Made by a program: the position numbers and the translations under genes. A model generated the notes under the pieces. It saw only the letters and a list, made by a program, of their open reading frames with translations. It was not told where the DNA came from and ran no database searches. From assembly GCA_903853895.1 (NCBI GenBank), contig CAINUX010000203.1:1-64000 (forward strand): DNA of 64,000 bases, read 5' to 3'. Shown here in pieces: positions 27,173 through 36,590 of this stretch. The DNA comes from an uncultured beta proteobacterium (GTDB taxonomy: Bacteria; Pseudomonadota; Gammaproteobacteria; Burkholderiales; Burkholderiaceae_C). Numbering within the stretch: position 1 is the stretch's first letter; every line of letters starts with the position of its first letter.

Positions 27173-27598
27173 ATGTCTTTTGGTCGCCTCGAACGCACAC
27201 CGGGTCCGCAACCCATGAGTGAAATCAACATGACGCCGCTGGTGGACGTCATGCTGGTTTTGGTGGTGATTTTTATCATTACCGCGCCTTTGCTGGTCAG
27301 CGCGGTCAAGGTGGACCTGCCCAAAGCAGCCGGTGCCGCCACATTGGAAGCGCACAAATCCATTGCCATCACCCTGGACCGCTCGGGTCAGGTCTATGTC
27401 GATGACCAGCCGCTGGATGCGCAGGCCGTGCTGGCCGCCCTGCGTCTGGCGGCAGAGCGCCAACCTGATACCGAAGTGCGCCTGCGTGCCGATGCCGCCG
27501 TGCCCTATGGCCGCGTCGTGGAAGTCATGGGCCAGGCCCACCGGGCCGGCCTGCACCGCATTGGATTCGTGGCGGACACGACTGCGGCCAAGCGCTGA
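27173..27598 (+). CDS. exbD: Biopolymer transport protein ExbD/TolR
   Basis: Partner of ExbB with a single N-terminal helix and a periplasmic domain. The 141 residues begin with a short cytoplasmic tail, then the helix starting at [20 protein letters not shown], in which the Asp of PLVDVML is the conserved proton-responsive residue. The periplasmic part carries [19 protein letters not shown] and the typical [23 protein letters not shown]. It is in an operon with exbB, with leuS 106 bp downstream. Confidence 0.93.
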   Translation: MSFGRLERTPGPQPMSEINMTPLVDVMLVLVVIFIITAPLLVSAVKVDLPKAAGAATLEAHKSIAITLDRSGQVYVDDQPLDAQAVLAALRLAAERQPDTEVRLRADAAVPYGRVVEVMGQAHRAGLHRIGFVADTTAAKR

Positions 27599-27704
27599 AG
27601 TTCTGCCGCCGGGCCACCCCGAGGTGGAATGCGCCCGGTCATGTCTACTGCGCCTAAAATCCCTCCAGGCTCCTCTAAAGACGGCACACCGCCGTCCCTC
27701 ACCC

Positions 27705-30446
27705 ATGCAAGACAAATACCAACACCTGGACATCGAAAAAGCGGCACAAGATCACTGGGCGCAACCGCTGTGGAACGGCCAGAACGCCTACCGTGTGACC
27801 GAGGACGCGCGCGATGCGCAAGGTCATCTGAAGAAAAAATTCTATGCCTGCTCCATGCTGCCTTACCCCAGCGGCAAGCTGCATATGGGCCATGTGCGCA
27901 ACTACACCATCAACGACATGCTGGCGCGCTACCTGCGCATGAATGGCCACAACGTGCTGATGCCCATGGGCTGGGACGCCTTTGGCCTGCCGGCCGAGAA
28001 TGCTGCGCTTAAAAATGGCGTGCCGCCCGCCAAGTGGACCTACGAGAACATCGCCTACATGAAGGGGCAGATGCAGGCCATGGGACTGGCCATCGACTGG
28101 AGTCGTGAGGTTGCCACCTGCGATCCGAGCTATTACAAATGGAACCAGTGGCTGTTTCTGAAAATGCTGGAAAAGGGTATTGCCTACCGCAAGACCCAGG
28201 TGGTCAACTGGGACCCGGTGGACCAGACGGTGCTGGCCAATGAGCAAGTCATTGACGGCAAAGGTTGGCGCACTGGTGCAACGGTGGAAAAGCGCGAAAT
28301 CCCGGGCTACTACCTCAAGATCACCGACTACGCGCAAGAACTGCTGGACCAGGTCCAAACCGGCTTGCCGGGCTGGCCCGAGCGGGTGAAGCTGATGCAG
28401 GAAAACTGGATTGGCAAATCCAGCGGGGTGCGCTTTGCGTTCACGCACGACATCAAGGGCGCTGACGGCAAGCCCATTGACGGGGGCCGCATGTATGTTT
28501 TCACCACCCGTGCGGACACCATCATGGGTGTTACCTTTTGCGCCGTGGCACCTGAGCACCCACTGGCCGTGCATGCTGCGCGCAGCAACGTCCAGTTGGC
28601 AGCCTTCATTGAAGAGTGCAAGGCAGGTGGCACCACCGAGGCTGAACTGGCCGTCAAGGAAAAACTGGGCATGCCTACGGGCTTGCAAGTCATTCACCCC
28701 CTCACCCACGACCCGGTCGATGTCTGGGTCGGCAACTACGTGCTGATGGGCTATGGCGATGGCGCGGTGATGGGTGTGCCCGCCCATGACGAACGCGACT
28801 TTGCCTTCGCCAAGAAGTACGGCCTGCATATCGACGATGTAGTGCATATCGATGGCCTGACCTATGACCACGCACAGTGGCAGGACTGGTACGGCGACAA
28901 ACAGCGCGGCGTCACGGTCAACTCCGACGTCTTCAGCGGCCTGTCCTGCGCCGACGCGGTGGACGCCGTAGCCGCCGCCCTGCAACACAAGGGACTGGGC
29001 GAGAAGAAAACCACCTGGCGCCTGCGTGACTGGGGTGTCAGCCGCCAGCGCTACTGGGGCACGCCCATTCCCATCATCCACTGTACCGAGCACGGTGCTG
29101 TGCCGGTGCCCGAGAAGGATTTGCCCGTGGTGCTGCCACAGGACTGCGTGCCCGATGGCTCGGGCAACCCGCTGCACAAGCACGAAGGCTTCCACGCCGG
29201 TGTGGTGTGCCCGGTGTGTGGCAAGCCCGCTCGGCGCGAGACCGACACCATGGACACCTTCGTGGACAGTTCCTGGTACTTCATGCGCTATTGCGACCCC
29301 AAGAATAGCGATGCCATGGTCGGTGCCGGCACGGCCTACTGGATGCGGGACCAGACACAGGCCACCGGTGGCAGCGGTATGGACCAGTACATCGGTGGCA
29401 TCGAACACGCCATCCTGCACCTGCTGTACGCGCGTTTCTGGACCAAAGTCATGCGCGACCTGGGCCTGGTCACGGTGGACGAGCCGTTCACCAAGCTGCT
29501 CACACAAGGCATGGTGCTGAACCATATTTACTCCCGCAAGGGTGCCAAGGGCGGCAAGGAATACTTCTGGCCGCAGGACGTGGAACATGTGTTCGACGAA
29601 GCCGGCAAGATCATCGGTGCCAAGCTGACCAAGGCAGTGGGCGAACTGCCGGTGGGTGCCGCCATCGATTACGAAGGCGTGGGCACGATGTCCAAGTCCA
29701 AGAACAATGGCGTGGACCCGCAGGAATTGATTGGCAAATACGGCGCCGACACAGCCCGCCTGTACACCATGTTCACCGCGCCGCCCGAGGCCACGCTGGA
29801 GTGGAATGACGCGGCGGTGGAAGGCAGCTACCGCTTCCTGCGCCGCGTGTGGAACTTTGGCGTCAAGCTATCTGCTATGAATTTGGTAGCTGTTCATGCA
29901 GATCTGACTAGGGCTAGAGGCCAAAATAGCGTAGAGTTTTCCAAGGAAGCCAAGGTTTTGCGGCGCGAGATGCATGCGGTGCTCAAGCAGGTGGACTACG
30001 ACTACCAGCGCATGCAGTACAACACCGTGGTGTCGGGTGCCATGAAGATGATCAACGCACTGGAAGACTTCAAGGCGCTGGACACAGTGGGTGCCCCGGT
30101 GGCACTGCTTGAAGGCTTCTCCATCCTGCTGCGCATCCTGTATCCCGCAACGCCCCACATCGCCCACGCGTTGTGGAGCGAACTGGGCTATGCCGGTGGA
30201 CACGGAGATCTGCTGGACGCGCCCTGGCCGCAAGTGGACCCGTCGGCGCTGGAACAGGATCAGATTGAACTCATGCTGCAGGTCAACGGCAAATTGCGTG
30301 GTTCCGTGATGGTGCCCGCTGGCGCCTCCAAGGAAACGATTGAGGCCCTGACCCTGGCCAACGAAACCTTTGTGCAGTTTGCGGCGGGTGCGCCCATCAA
30401 GCGCGTGATTATTGTGCCGGGGCGCCTGGTCAATGTGGTTATCTAA
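27705..30446 (+). CDS. leuS: Leucine-tRNA ligase
   Basis: Class I aminoacyl-tRNA synthetase, 913 residues. It has the HIGH-type motif ([15 protein letters not shown]), the editing domain with the [12 protein letters not shown] motif and the [18 protein letters not shown] segment, the [18 protein letters not shown] region, and the KMSKS-type TMSKSKNNG. The start ATG 27705 (MQDKYQHLD) fits homologues; the frame opens far upstream only by chance. It is about 40-50 residues longer than many bacterial LeuRS. Part of that comes from a 54-bp repeat at 29874-29927, inserted in frame and coding for 18 residues ([18 protein letters not shown]) near the start of the anticodon-binding domain. lptE follows 13 bp later. 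Confidence 0.97.
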   Translation: MQDKYQHLDIEKAAQDHWAQPLWNGQNAYRVTEDARDAQGHLKKKFYACSMLPYPSGKLHMGHVRNYTINDMLARYLRMNGHNVLMPMGWDAFGLPAENAALKNGVPPAKWTYENIAYMKGQMQAMGLAIDWSREVATCDPSYYKWNQWLFLKMLEKGIAYRKTQVVNWDPVDQTVLANEQVIDGKGWRTGATVEKREIPGYYLKITDYAQELLDQVQTGLPGWPERVKLMQENWIGKSSGVRFAFTHDIKGADGKPIDGGRMYVFTTRADTIMGVTFCAVAPEHPLAVHAARSNVQLAAFIEECKAGGTTEAELAVKEKLGMPTGLQVIHPLTHDPVDVWVGNYVLMGYGDGAVMGVPAHDERDFAFAKKYGLHIDDVVHIDGLTYDHAQWQDWYGDKQRGVTVNSDVFSGLSCADAVDAVAAALQHKGLGEKKTTWRLRDWGVSRQRYWGTPIPIIHCTEHGAVPVPEKDLPVVLPQDCVPDGSGNPLHKHEGFHAGVVCPVCGKPARRETDTMDTFVDSSWYFMRYCDPKNSDAMVGAGTAYWMRDQTQATGGSGMDQYIGGIEHAILHLLYARFWTKVMRDLGLVTVDEPFTKLLTQGMVLNHIYSRKGAKGGKEYFWPQDVEHVFDEAGKIIGAKLTKAVGELPVGAAIDYEGVGTMSKSKNNGVDPQELIGKYGADTARLYTMFTAPPEATLEWNDAAVEGSYRFLRRVWNFGVKLSAMNLVAVHADLTRARGQNSVEFSKEAKVLRREMHAVLKQVDYDYQRMQYNTVVSGAMKMINALEDFKALDTVGAPVALLEGFSILLRILYPATPHIAHALWSELGYAGGHGDLLDAPWPQVDPSALEQDQIELMLQVNGKLRGSVMVPAGASKETIEALTLANETFVQFAAGAPIKRVIIVPGRLVNVVI
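29874..29927 (+). repeat. 54-bp dispersed repeat, copy 2 (inside leuS)
   Basis: This copy starts GCTATGAATT, has TAGC at 14-17, ACTAGGGCTAGAGGC at 34-48 and ends AAAT. Its first base is the first base of a codon, so it adds exactly 18 codons without a stop or frameshift. It falls in the C-terminal part of LeuS, in the segment joining the catalytic core to the anticodon-binding helices. Confidence 0.88.
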
Positions 30447-30459
30447 ACCTCCCCGGGTG

Positions 30460-30963
30460 ATGCTGCGCCGATCCATGCTCCTCGCCAGCCTGACGGCTGC
30501 AGCCTTGGCGGGCTGCGGCTTCAAGCTGCGCAGCAGCCAGACCTTCGCTTTCCAGACGCTGGCCGTCACACCCGAGAAGAACGGATTGGTGGCGGCCGAC
30601 CTGATCCGCTATTTTGGCGCGGCCATTGTGCCGATCGTGCCAGTTCGCGGCTCTACTCCGCCGCAGGTCATTGTGGACATCTTGCAGGAAGTGCGCGAAA
30701 AGAGTGTGGTGGGCGTCAACGCCTCGGGACAGGTGCGCGAATTCCAGCTCAAAATCCGCTTGCAGTTCCGCATGCGTTTGCCTGATGGACGCGAGCTGAT
30801 CGCGCCGACCGAAATCGCCCAGCAGCGCGACATCAGCTTCAACGAATCGGCCGTGCTGGCCAAAGAGGCGGAAGAGGTGCTGTTGTTTCGCGATATGCAG
30901 AGCGACATCCTGCAGCAGCTGCTGCGCCGCCTGGCGGCCATCAAGACGCTGGACGCGTCCTGA
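30460..30963 (+). CDS. lptE: LPS-assembly lipoprotein LptE
   Basis: Outer-membrane lipoprotein that plugs and assists LptD for LPS delivery to the surface. The 167 residues from ATG 30460 (MLRRSMLLAS) have a signal peptide with lipobox LAGC (Cys19), then GFKLRSSQTFAFQTLAV and a conserved REFQLKIRLQFRMRLPDG strand and RDISFNESAVLAKEAEE, matching the family. ATG 30433, overlapping the end of leuS, is an alternative start. In E. coli and many betaproteobacteria holA follows lptE; here an Lrp regulator follows and holA is 20.6 kb away. Confidence 0.9.
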   Translation: MLRRSMLLASLTAAALAGCGFKLRSSQTFAFQTLAVTPEKNGLVAADLIRYFGAAIVPIVPVRGSTPPQVIVDILQEVREKSVVGVNASGQVREFQLKIRLQFRMRLPDGRELIAPTEIAQQRDISFNESAVLAKEAEEVLLFRDMQSDILQQLLRRLAAIKTLDAS

Positions 30964-30965
30964 CC

Positions 30966-31445
30966 ATGCAGCTGGATCGCGTGGATCGCACGCTGCTGGA
31001 ATTGTTGCAGCAGGATGGCCGAATGAGTGCACAGGCCTTGTCTGAACAAGTCAATCTGTCGGCGCGCGCCACGCTGAACCGGGTGCACCGTCTTGAGGCT
31101 GAAGGGCTCATTCAGGGTTATCGGGCCATGCTGCACCGATCGGCGCTGGGCGAGCATGTAGCCGTGTTTGCTGAAATCGCGCTCAAAGACCAGCGCCAGG
31201 CCACCGTTAAGCGGTTTGAACAGGCCATGGTCGCTTGCCCTGAAGTGGTCGCGTGCTACCTGGTCAGCGGGCGTTACGACTATCTGGTGCGTCTGTCGTG
31301 CCGTGATCTGGCCCACTACCGGGACTTGACCAGCGCCTGGCTGGACGACGTGGCGTTGTGCATTGACAAGGTGGTCACCAGCACTGAACTGCAGACCATC
31401 AAGGAGTTTGCAGGATTCCCGATGTCAGTGCGCGCGCCGGGCTGA
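30966..31445 (+). CDS. Lrp/AsnC family transcriptional regulator
   Basis: Feast/famine-type regulator of 159 residues: an N-terminal helix-turn-helix (LDRVDRTLLELLQQDGRMS, LSARATLNRVHRLEAEGLI) and a C-terminal RAM ligand-binding domain (VACYLVSGRYDYLVRLSCRDLAHYRDL). It starts two bases after the lptE stop. Regulators of this kind often lie next to and control arginase and ornithine cyclodeaminase genes; that pair is at the far end of the accessory block (49671-51676). The link is inference. Confidence 0.9.
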   Translation: MQLDRVDRTLLELLQQDGRMSAQALSEQVNLSARATLNRVHRLEAEGLIQGYRAMLHRSALGEHVAVFAEIALKDQRQATVKRFEQAMVACPEVVACYLVSGRYDYLVRLSCRDLAHYRDLTSAWLDDVALCIDKVVTSTELQTIKEFAGFPMSVRAPG

Positions 31446-31466
31446 ATTGTTCCAGCTCGCCCGGCG

Positions 31467-32759
31467 CTAGGCGAAACTGTCGGCCATCAGCGCACCAAAC
31501 CACTTGTTCATGTCCTCGAAAGAATCCTTGTTCCAGCCCGTGGATGCACCGGACGCTGCAGCCACCGCTTGCATCGTGGCGGAAACGGGGTCGTACTGGA
31601 AGAGGGCATGTAACCACGAGGCCTGGGTGGTTGTAATGGTCGAGAAGCATGCCGAATTGGTGACTGGTGATGGGTCAGGGCTTCCTCCGGCAAGGATGCG
31701 TGACAGTGCATCGGCGCACACCTTGGCCTCCTGATTGGCAATGTGGCCGGCTTTGGGTTGGGTGGTAGCGCTGGAGTCGCCGATGATGTGCACTTTGCTG
31801 GCACCGGGTGTGGTGCTGGCATAGCTCAGAACGTTGACGCCTGCAAAGCGCCCTTCCGTGGCGTTGTTCAAACCGGTAGTCGCAATCAAGCCGCCGGCGC
31901 GCTGACGCGGAATCAGGTTGACCACGTCGCCGTGGAAAGTGCCTCCACCCGTGGTGTACAGATTCATGGCGACTGGATCTACGCTCAAAACTTCCGCGTT
32001 GTTGTGGTACTCGATCACTTTACCGTGCAGGCCCAAAAAGGCATTGGTGAAGTTGTCTTTCTCGGTCACGATGTCGGGGTTGGCGTCCAGCACAATCAAC
32101 TTGGATCCTGGCTTCTTGGCATTGAGCCAGTCGGCAATCAGGCACGCCCGCTCATAGGGTCCGGGTGGGCAGCGGTACGGTGTCTTGGGGATGGTCAAAA
32201 CCACGACGCCGCCCGCGCGCATGGCACCGAGCTGGCTGGCCAGGAGCGTAGTCTGGGTACCGGCCTTCCAGGCGTGCGGCATCTTGTCGGAAGCGCCCAG
32301 GCCCGTTACTGCATCAAACTCGATGCCAGGGGCCATCACGATGCGATCGGCAGACAACACGGTCTTGTCTGCGAGTGTGACCTTGGCGTTGACCGGGTCG
32401 ATGGCCACCACGTCACCAAAGACGGTCGTCACCCCGTACTTGTTGCGCAGGGCATCGTATTTGAAGGTCAGGCTTGACATCGTGCGTTGTCCGGTCAATA
32501 CCAGACTGCTCATGATGTTCGAGGTGTAGGTGGGCATGCGCTCGATCAGAGTCACCTCCACCGCATCACCCCAAAGGCGCAAGTATTTGGCTACCGTTGC
32601 GCCAGCCATGCCGCCGCCAATGACGATGACACGTGCCTTGGCGCGGTAAGCAGGAGGAGCCAAAACGGTTGTGGTTGTGGGCGCACCCCTGGTCTCACTG
32701 TCGGCTATTGCTGAAGTGGCAGCGGCAGCTCCGGCTGCCAAGAAAAGGCGTCTATCCAT
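31467..32759 (-). CDS. fccB: Flavocytochrome c sulfide dehydrogenase, flavoprotein subunit (FccB-like)
   Basis: Periplasmic FAD enzyme that oxidises sulfide and passes electrons to its cytochrome partner. The 430 residues start at 32759 (AGGAGAA upstream) with a twin-arginine-like signal (MDRRLFLAAGAAAATSAIA), as expected for a cofactor-loaded exported protein. The FAD motif is VIVIGGGMAGATVAKYL. The two redox-active Cys expected in FccB are seen in PYRCPPGPYERACL and, near the end, in TNSACFSTI. C-terminal FAD site HIIGDSSATTQPKAGHIANQEA is also present. The cytochrome gene lies 14 bp upstream in the same operon. SoxF is a close relative, but no sox genes are nearby. Confidence 0.85.
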   Translation of the reverse strand: MDRRLFLAAGAAAATSAIADSETRGAPTTTTVLAPPAYRAKARVIVIGGGMAGATVAKYLRLWGDAVEVTLIERMPTYTSNIMSSLVLTGQRTMSSLTFKYDALRNKYGVTTVFGDVVAIDPVNAKVTLADKTVLSADRIVMAPGIEFDAVTGLGASDKMPHAWKAGTQTTLLASQLGAMRAGGVVVLTIPKTPYRCPPGPYERACLIADWLNAKKPGSKLIVLDANPDIVTEKDNFTNAFLGLHGKVIEYHNNAEVLSVDPVAMNLYTTGGGTFHGDVVNLIPRQRAGGLIATTGLNNATEGRFAGVNVLSYASTTPGASKVHIIGDSSATTQPKAGHIANQEAKVCADALSRILAGGSPDPSPVTNSACFSTITTTQASWLHALFQYDPVSATMQAVAAASGASTGWNKDSFEDMNKWFGALMADSFA

Positions 32760-32773
32760 GGTGATTCTCCTGT

Positions 32774-33088
32774 TTAGCGTTGTGTGGACAGCCACTGAGC
32801 CAATTGGCGCAGTTGGGCGTCGGTGTAGCCCATGGAATGCTTGGCCATCAGACCCGTGCCCTCCTTGCCGGAACGGAACTCGATCATCTCCTTGTAGATC
32901 TCGCTGGCGGACTTGCCAGCCAGTTTGTCAAAGCCGGGTCCAGCGCCGTTGGTGCCGTGGCACTGAAAACAGTTGGATGCCAGCAGGCGACCAGCAGGAA
33001 TAGTTTGTGCCGAGGCCGTCAGACTGGCGGCTAACAAGAATAGGGAGCTGGCGATCCCATTCAGGCGGTTGCGGGTTTTGGGTTTCAT
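32774..33088 (-). CDS. fccA: Small periplasmic cytochrome c (FccA-like subunit)
   Basis: A class I mono-haem cytochrome c of 104 residues. It has a Sec signal (SSLFLLAASLTASA, cleaved before about residue 28), one haem site CFQCH (residues 40-44), and a downstream Met ligand region (GLMAKHSMGYTDAQLRQLAQWL). The start at 33088 has GGAAA upstream; an open frame to 33205 is longer than the family. It is the likely electron acceptor of the FccB flavoprotein encoded 14 bp downstream. Confidence 0.87.
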   Translation of the reverse strand: MKPKTRNRLNGIASSLFLLAASLTASAQTIPAGRLLASNCFQCHGTNGAGPGFDKLAGKSASEIYKEMIEFRSGKEGTGLMAKHSMGYTDAQLRQLAQWLSTQR

Positions 33089-33349
33089 CGTGTTTCCTTT
33101 CAGTTGGTTCAACAACATGACGTAGCAAGTATGCGCAGAAGCTTTTATAAGCGAGTGATGATGTTTGTAACAAAATTGAAGAATTTGGGGCTTCGTGTTA
33201 CACAAGAGGTCACCTGACTCGGTGTTTTGAATGACTGGATGACTTCAAGGCCGGGCCCGCAGAGGCAAGCACCGGCCGTACCTTGCCGCCGCTCAGCCAG
33301 TTGCAGAACCCACGCTGCGGACACCGGCTCCCGCCGGGTCCCTTGCCCT

Positions 33350-34345
33350 TCACCCGCGCACGATGCGCTTGGGCGGGCGATCCATGCCGGCGTCGCTGCC
33401 GGGTTTGTCGGTGTACAAGTAGGCAGAAATGGCGTCGGTCAGTTTCTCTGCCTGGGCCACCTGGTTGTCGCCACTAATCATCAGGCTGGTCACCAGCGCC
33501 TCAATAACCAACAGAGCAGCCGTATAGCTGCTCGACAGCACCGGGTGCGTAGCGGGCGCGACCAGCACATCGTGGGACCAGTTCACCAGCGGTGAGGCCA
33601 TGGAGTCGGTCAGTGCGATGACATGGGCACAGCGGTCACGCGCATAGCGGGTCAGCATGACCGCATCGCTGGCGTAGCGCGGGAAAGATATGGAGATCAG
33701 CAAATCCTTGGGACCGATGTTCATCAGCCGTCCGGCGGCCACCTCGGTACCGCCAAATTCCACCACGTTGATGGCCTGGCGGCAGAAAGGCTGCAGGTCC
33801 AACGCCAGCATGGCCGACAGGTGCGCGCTGATGCCAAAGCCCAACGTGTACACCGTGTCAGCCGCCAGAATCTTGTGCGCAATGGCAATCAGCATCGACG
33901 GGTTGAGGCCAATTGCTGCCGCCTGGAAATTGCTGACGCTGGCTTCCAGACTCTCTGCAATGATGGGGTTGTTGCCGCCGGTGGTTTCGCCTTTGCGCTG
34001 CAGGGCGTTGCGCAGCTTGTCGACTGGCTGAAACACCGGTTGCAGGGCGTGTTGTAGCGCATCCGCCATTCCGCTGCGCAAGGCGGCAAAGCCATTGAAT
34101 CCCAGCGTGCGGGCAAATCGACTGAGTGTGGCGGTTGACGTTTGCGCATTGGCAGCCAGTTCTTCAATACCCCACGCGGTTGCACGCACCGGGTTGCGCA
34201 ACAGGAAGTCGGCGATGGCGACGTTGGTCCCGCGCCCCTCAGACAAAACGGCACGCAGCTTGAAACCCAATGGCGATTGCGCAAACGCCGTGTCTACGGC
34301 AGGGCTGGAGTAGGGGGGGATTGCGGGGGCTGCGTCTTGGGTCAT
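33350..34345 (-). CDS. MurR/RpiR family transcriptional regulator
   Basis: A 331-residue regulator with an RpiR-type N-terminal helix-turn-helix (about 25-105, RNPVRATAWGIEELAANAQ, STATLSRFARTLGFNGFAAL) and a C-terminal SIS domain (about 150-290, DTVYTLGFGISAHLSAMLALD, LLISISFPRYASDAVMLTRYA). SIS domains normally sense phosphosugars or similar anions. It lies 37 bp after the cyanophycinase-like gene on the same strand and opposite the transport operon, so it probably controls both. A perfect palindrome at 36399-36425 in the divergent promoter region is a candidate operator. Confidence 0.9.
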   Translation of the reverse strand: MTQDAAPAIPPYSSPAVDTAFAQSPLGFKLRAVLSEGRGTNVAIADFLLRNPVRATAWGIEELAANAQTSTATLSRFARTLGFNGFAALRSGMADALQHALQPVFQPVDKLRNALQRKGETTGGNNPIIAESLEASVSNFQAAAIGLNPSMLIAIAHKILAADTVYTLGFGISAHLSAMLALDLQPFCRQAINVVEFGGTEVAAGRLMNIGPKDLLISISFPRYASDAVMLTRYARDRCAHVIALTDSMASPLVNWSHDVLVAPATHPVLSSSYTAALLVIEALVTSLMISGDNQVAQAEKLTDAISAYLYTDKPGSDAGMDRPPKRIVRG

Positions 34346-34382
34346 GGAAATGCAGTCTAGCAATGATTGGCGTTCGATACGG

Positions 34383-36353
34383 TCATTTCGACACCGCGGG
34401 TGTGGCCGCTGGGTCGATGCACCCGCCATTGCAGGGTGAAAAGTGGACCAGTAACCCGGCATAGGACGCCCTGCCCACGCTGTTTCCCTGCGGTGCAGAG
34501 ATGCCGCGAAACTCAGTGCGGCTGTCGCGCGTCAGCGAGGCGTTGTAGTAGGGTTGCGTCTGTTGGCTGCGCCGGTCGGTACTGTTACGGGTGCTGCCAA
34601 AGCCCTGTAGGGCTCCATTCCACGCCATGGCGGTCGCCAGGTTCAGGAAATTGGACGCACCGTAGTCCAACAGACCGTCTTGCGTTACTTGCGCAAACGC
34701 GGACGTCATCGGCAGCACAGCCGCATCGTTCGACAGGTCAACGTGCAAATTGCCGGCAGCATCGATGCGAGCCCCGTCGCCCGGCAGCAGGTAGTGTGCA
34801 CGCACCCCGGTGATGCCGAACTGGCCCTCTGGGTTGGTCGAGGCCGTGGCTGTACGGATGTCCGCGATGAACACACCGCCTGCTCCCAGCACGGAGAAGT
34901 GGGTTGCACCATCCGCATCCGGCTGGGTGACCAGCAGCGCCGTGTTTTCATCGACGCCAAATCCGTAGTCCATGGCCCCGTCGTGCATGGCCCGGACCAG
35001 ACGCGCTTCACGGGCGCGCCTGGAAAAGTGGGAGTCGAGCACCCCAAAGCGAAAGACACCCAAGCCTCCGAGTGGATAGAGGGCAGGGGCATAGGTAGTG
35101 GTCTTTTCAGACAACCCCAGCTCTGGAGCCTCTCCTGCGGGTCCCTCGCCCCGTTTAAAGCCACGGCGCAATACGTCATACGAATCACCGCCGCCGATCA
35201 TGGGCACGGGTTTGCCGCGCCACAGGCCTCCACCTTGAATGTGGTTGCCCGCGCTGGTCCCTGCAACCACCAATTGGCCCTGCGCGTGGCGCTGCTGGAT
35301 GATGGTGAGCTGTGCGCTGAACTGCGTGTAGTTGCCTGCGGCGTCTTTGCCAACCAGGCTCTCCAGATGGCGCGCCTGGTTTCCGCCGGAAAAATAGATT
35401 CCGTTCAATCGGCTTAGCGTGTCGTTCAGCATTTGGCCACGGCCGGCGCAGAACGCCTGCTGCTGCTGCGCCAGATCAGGAAATTGCAAATCGGCGTGGT
35501 AGACCACCCGCTCGGGGTTGGTGTTGGCGTAGCTGTCGTAGTAGTAGCGCAGGTTGCCGCAATCATCAGCGTCCAGAGCCTGGCGAAAGCCACCCTCCAT
35601 CGGCAGATACACCACCTCGGCGCCGGCCGATTGCAGTGCAAAAACGTTGATGTCGCGGTCCACAAACGGGTGCGGTCCGGCCGATGCCGTAACTACGCCA
35701 ATCAGTGGTGTCTTGCCCCCACTCACGGCCCGAGCGGCTGCAACAAACTCGGTCGCAATGGCCGCACTGGCGCGGTTCGACGAAAACAGGATCGAACGCG
35801 CTTGCACCTTGCGCGCAGGTCGCTCGCCACGTTCAACCAGCGCAGAGCGCAGCATCGCGCCTTCGGCCAGGGTCAGCTGCGGTAGGAGGGATGACTGCGC
35901 CTGGCCTTGCACCATCGGCTCCACGGCGTCCCAGGAAAGGTTTTGCTGGGCGCCAGTGGATTGCAGGACCTGGGTCAGTTGGGCAATGAGTAGGGACTTC
36001 CGGTCCGCATTGAACAGGCCTGTCGGTACCTGGTGCAACGCTCTCAGGCTGTCGGCCGACAGTGCGTAGGTGAAAGTTGGAGCTTGGTACTCCGCGTCAA
36101 AACTGACGTCATCCCGGGTCATGCCCCTGAATGCCGGGTCTTGCGCCAGGATGGTGTCCCAATCGGCGGTGCAGTCCCGGCTTTGCCCAGGGCCGGCAAA
36201 GCTGGAGCACCGCCGCTCCGCGCCACCGATGACAACGTTGGCCAAAAGACGGGGTGGCTCGGCAGATGCTGTCAGGCCAGTCGCCAGCGCCAAAACCCCC
36301 CAAGCTACAAGTCGGTTCCTAAGGATTTGCGTCGGTGTGGAGATGAAAGGCAT
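34383..36353 (-). CDS. Secreted cyanophycinase-like serine peptidase (S51 family)
   Basis: An exported enzyme of 656 residues with a Sec signal (LVAWGVLALATGLTASA) and an S51/cyanophycinase core. Family motifs are the GGNQARHLESL element (about 323-333) and the nucleophile elbow VVAGTSAGNHIQGGG with Ser367. Cyanophycinase cuts the Asp-Arg polymer cyanophycin to beta-Asp-Arg dipeptides; secreted forms (CphE) let bacteria feed on polymer from other cells. It is longer than known CphE enzymes (about 420 residues) because of a 200-residue N-terminal part of unknown role. The divergent operon encodes beta-Asp-Arg uptake and hydrolysis, which supports the assignment. Another S51 activity, such as Asp-X dipeptidase, is possible. 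Confidence 0.78.
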   Translation of the reverse strand: MPFISTPTQILRNRLVAWGVLALATGLTASAEPPRLLANVVIGGAERRCSSFAGPGQSRDCTADWDTILAQDPAFRGMTRDDVSFDAEYQAPTFTYALSADSLRALHQVPTGLFNADRKSLLIAQLTQVLQSTGAQQNLSWDAVEPMVQGQAQSSLLPQLTLAEGAMLRSALVERGERPARKVQARSILFSSNRASAAIATEFVAAARAVSGGKTPLIGVVTASAGPHPFVDRDINVFALQSAGAEVVYLPMEGGFRQALDADDCGNLRYYYDSYANTNPERVVYHADLQFPDLAQQQQAFCAGRGQMLNDTLSRLNGIYFSGGNQARHLESLVGKDAAGNYTQFSAQLTIIQQRHAQGQLVVAGTSAGNHIQGGGLWRGKPVPMIGGGDSYDVLRRGFKRGEGPAGEAPELGLSEKTTTYAPALYPLGGLGVFRFGVLDSHFSRRAREARLVRAMHDGAMDYGFGVDENTALLVTQPDADGATHFSVLGAGGVFIADIRTATASTNPEGQFGITGVRAHYLLPGDGARIDAAGNLHVDLSNDAAVLPMTSAFAQVTQDGLLDYGASNFLNLATAMAWNGALQGFGSTRNSTDRRSQQTQPYYNASLTRDSRTEFRGISAPQGNSVGRASYAGLLVHFSPCNGGCIDPAATPAVSK

Positions 36354-36398
36354 TCGTTGCTCGGGATGCTGAGGCAGAGAGGAAATCTTGGGAAGGAT

Positions 36399-36425
36399 GT
36401 TTTCAATACATGAAATGTTGAAAAC
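36399..36425. promoter_or_regulatory. Candidate operator in the cyanophycinase/aot divergent region
   Basis: A perfect 8-bp inverted repeat, GTTTTCAA and TTGAAAAC, separated by 11 bases; it also contains an inner TTTCA...TGAAA palindrome (36401-36415). It lies 46 bases upstream of the cyanophycinase-like start and about 165 bases upstream of the binding-protein start. The RpiR regulator encoded in the locus is the obvious candidate to bind it. This is inference from symmetry and position. Confidence 0.5.
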
Positions 36426-36590
36426 TTAATCCACAAGAAAAGTCAATTTGCAGAATTATTGACGCGTTCTGTGCATGCGATGCGCAGGGTTTGTACCTAT
36501 ATTTACATATATACACATTATGAAAATAACGGTACATTACGGTTTCCTAGTTCGGAACGGTTTCTTTTTCTTTCCCTTTTTGGAGTCTCC

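Noticed and set aside
27699..29588. Long open frame on the minus strand opposite leuS (629 codons)
   Set aside because: A shadow of the high-GC leuS gene; composition and lack of any motif argue against coding.
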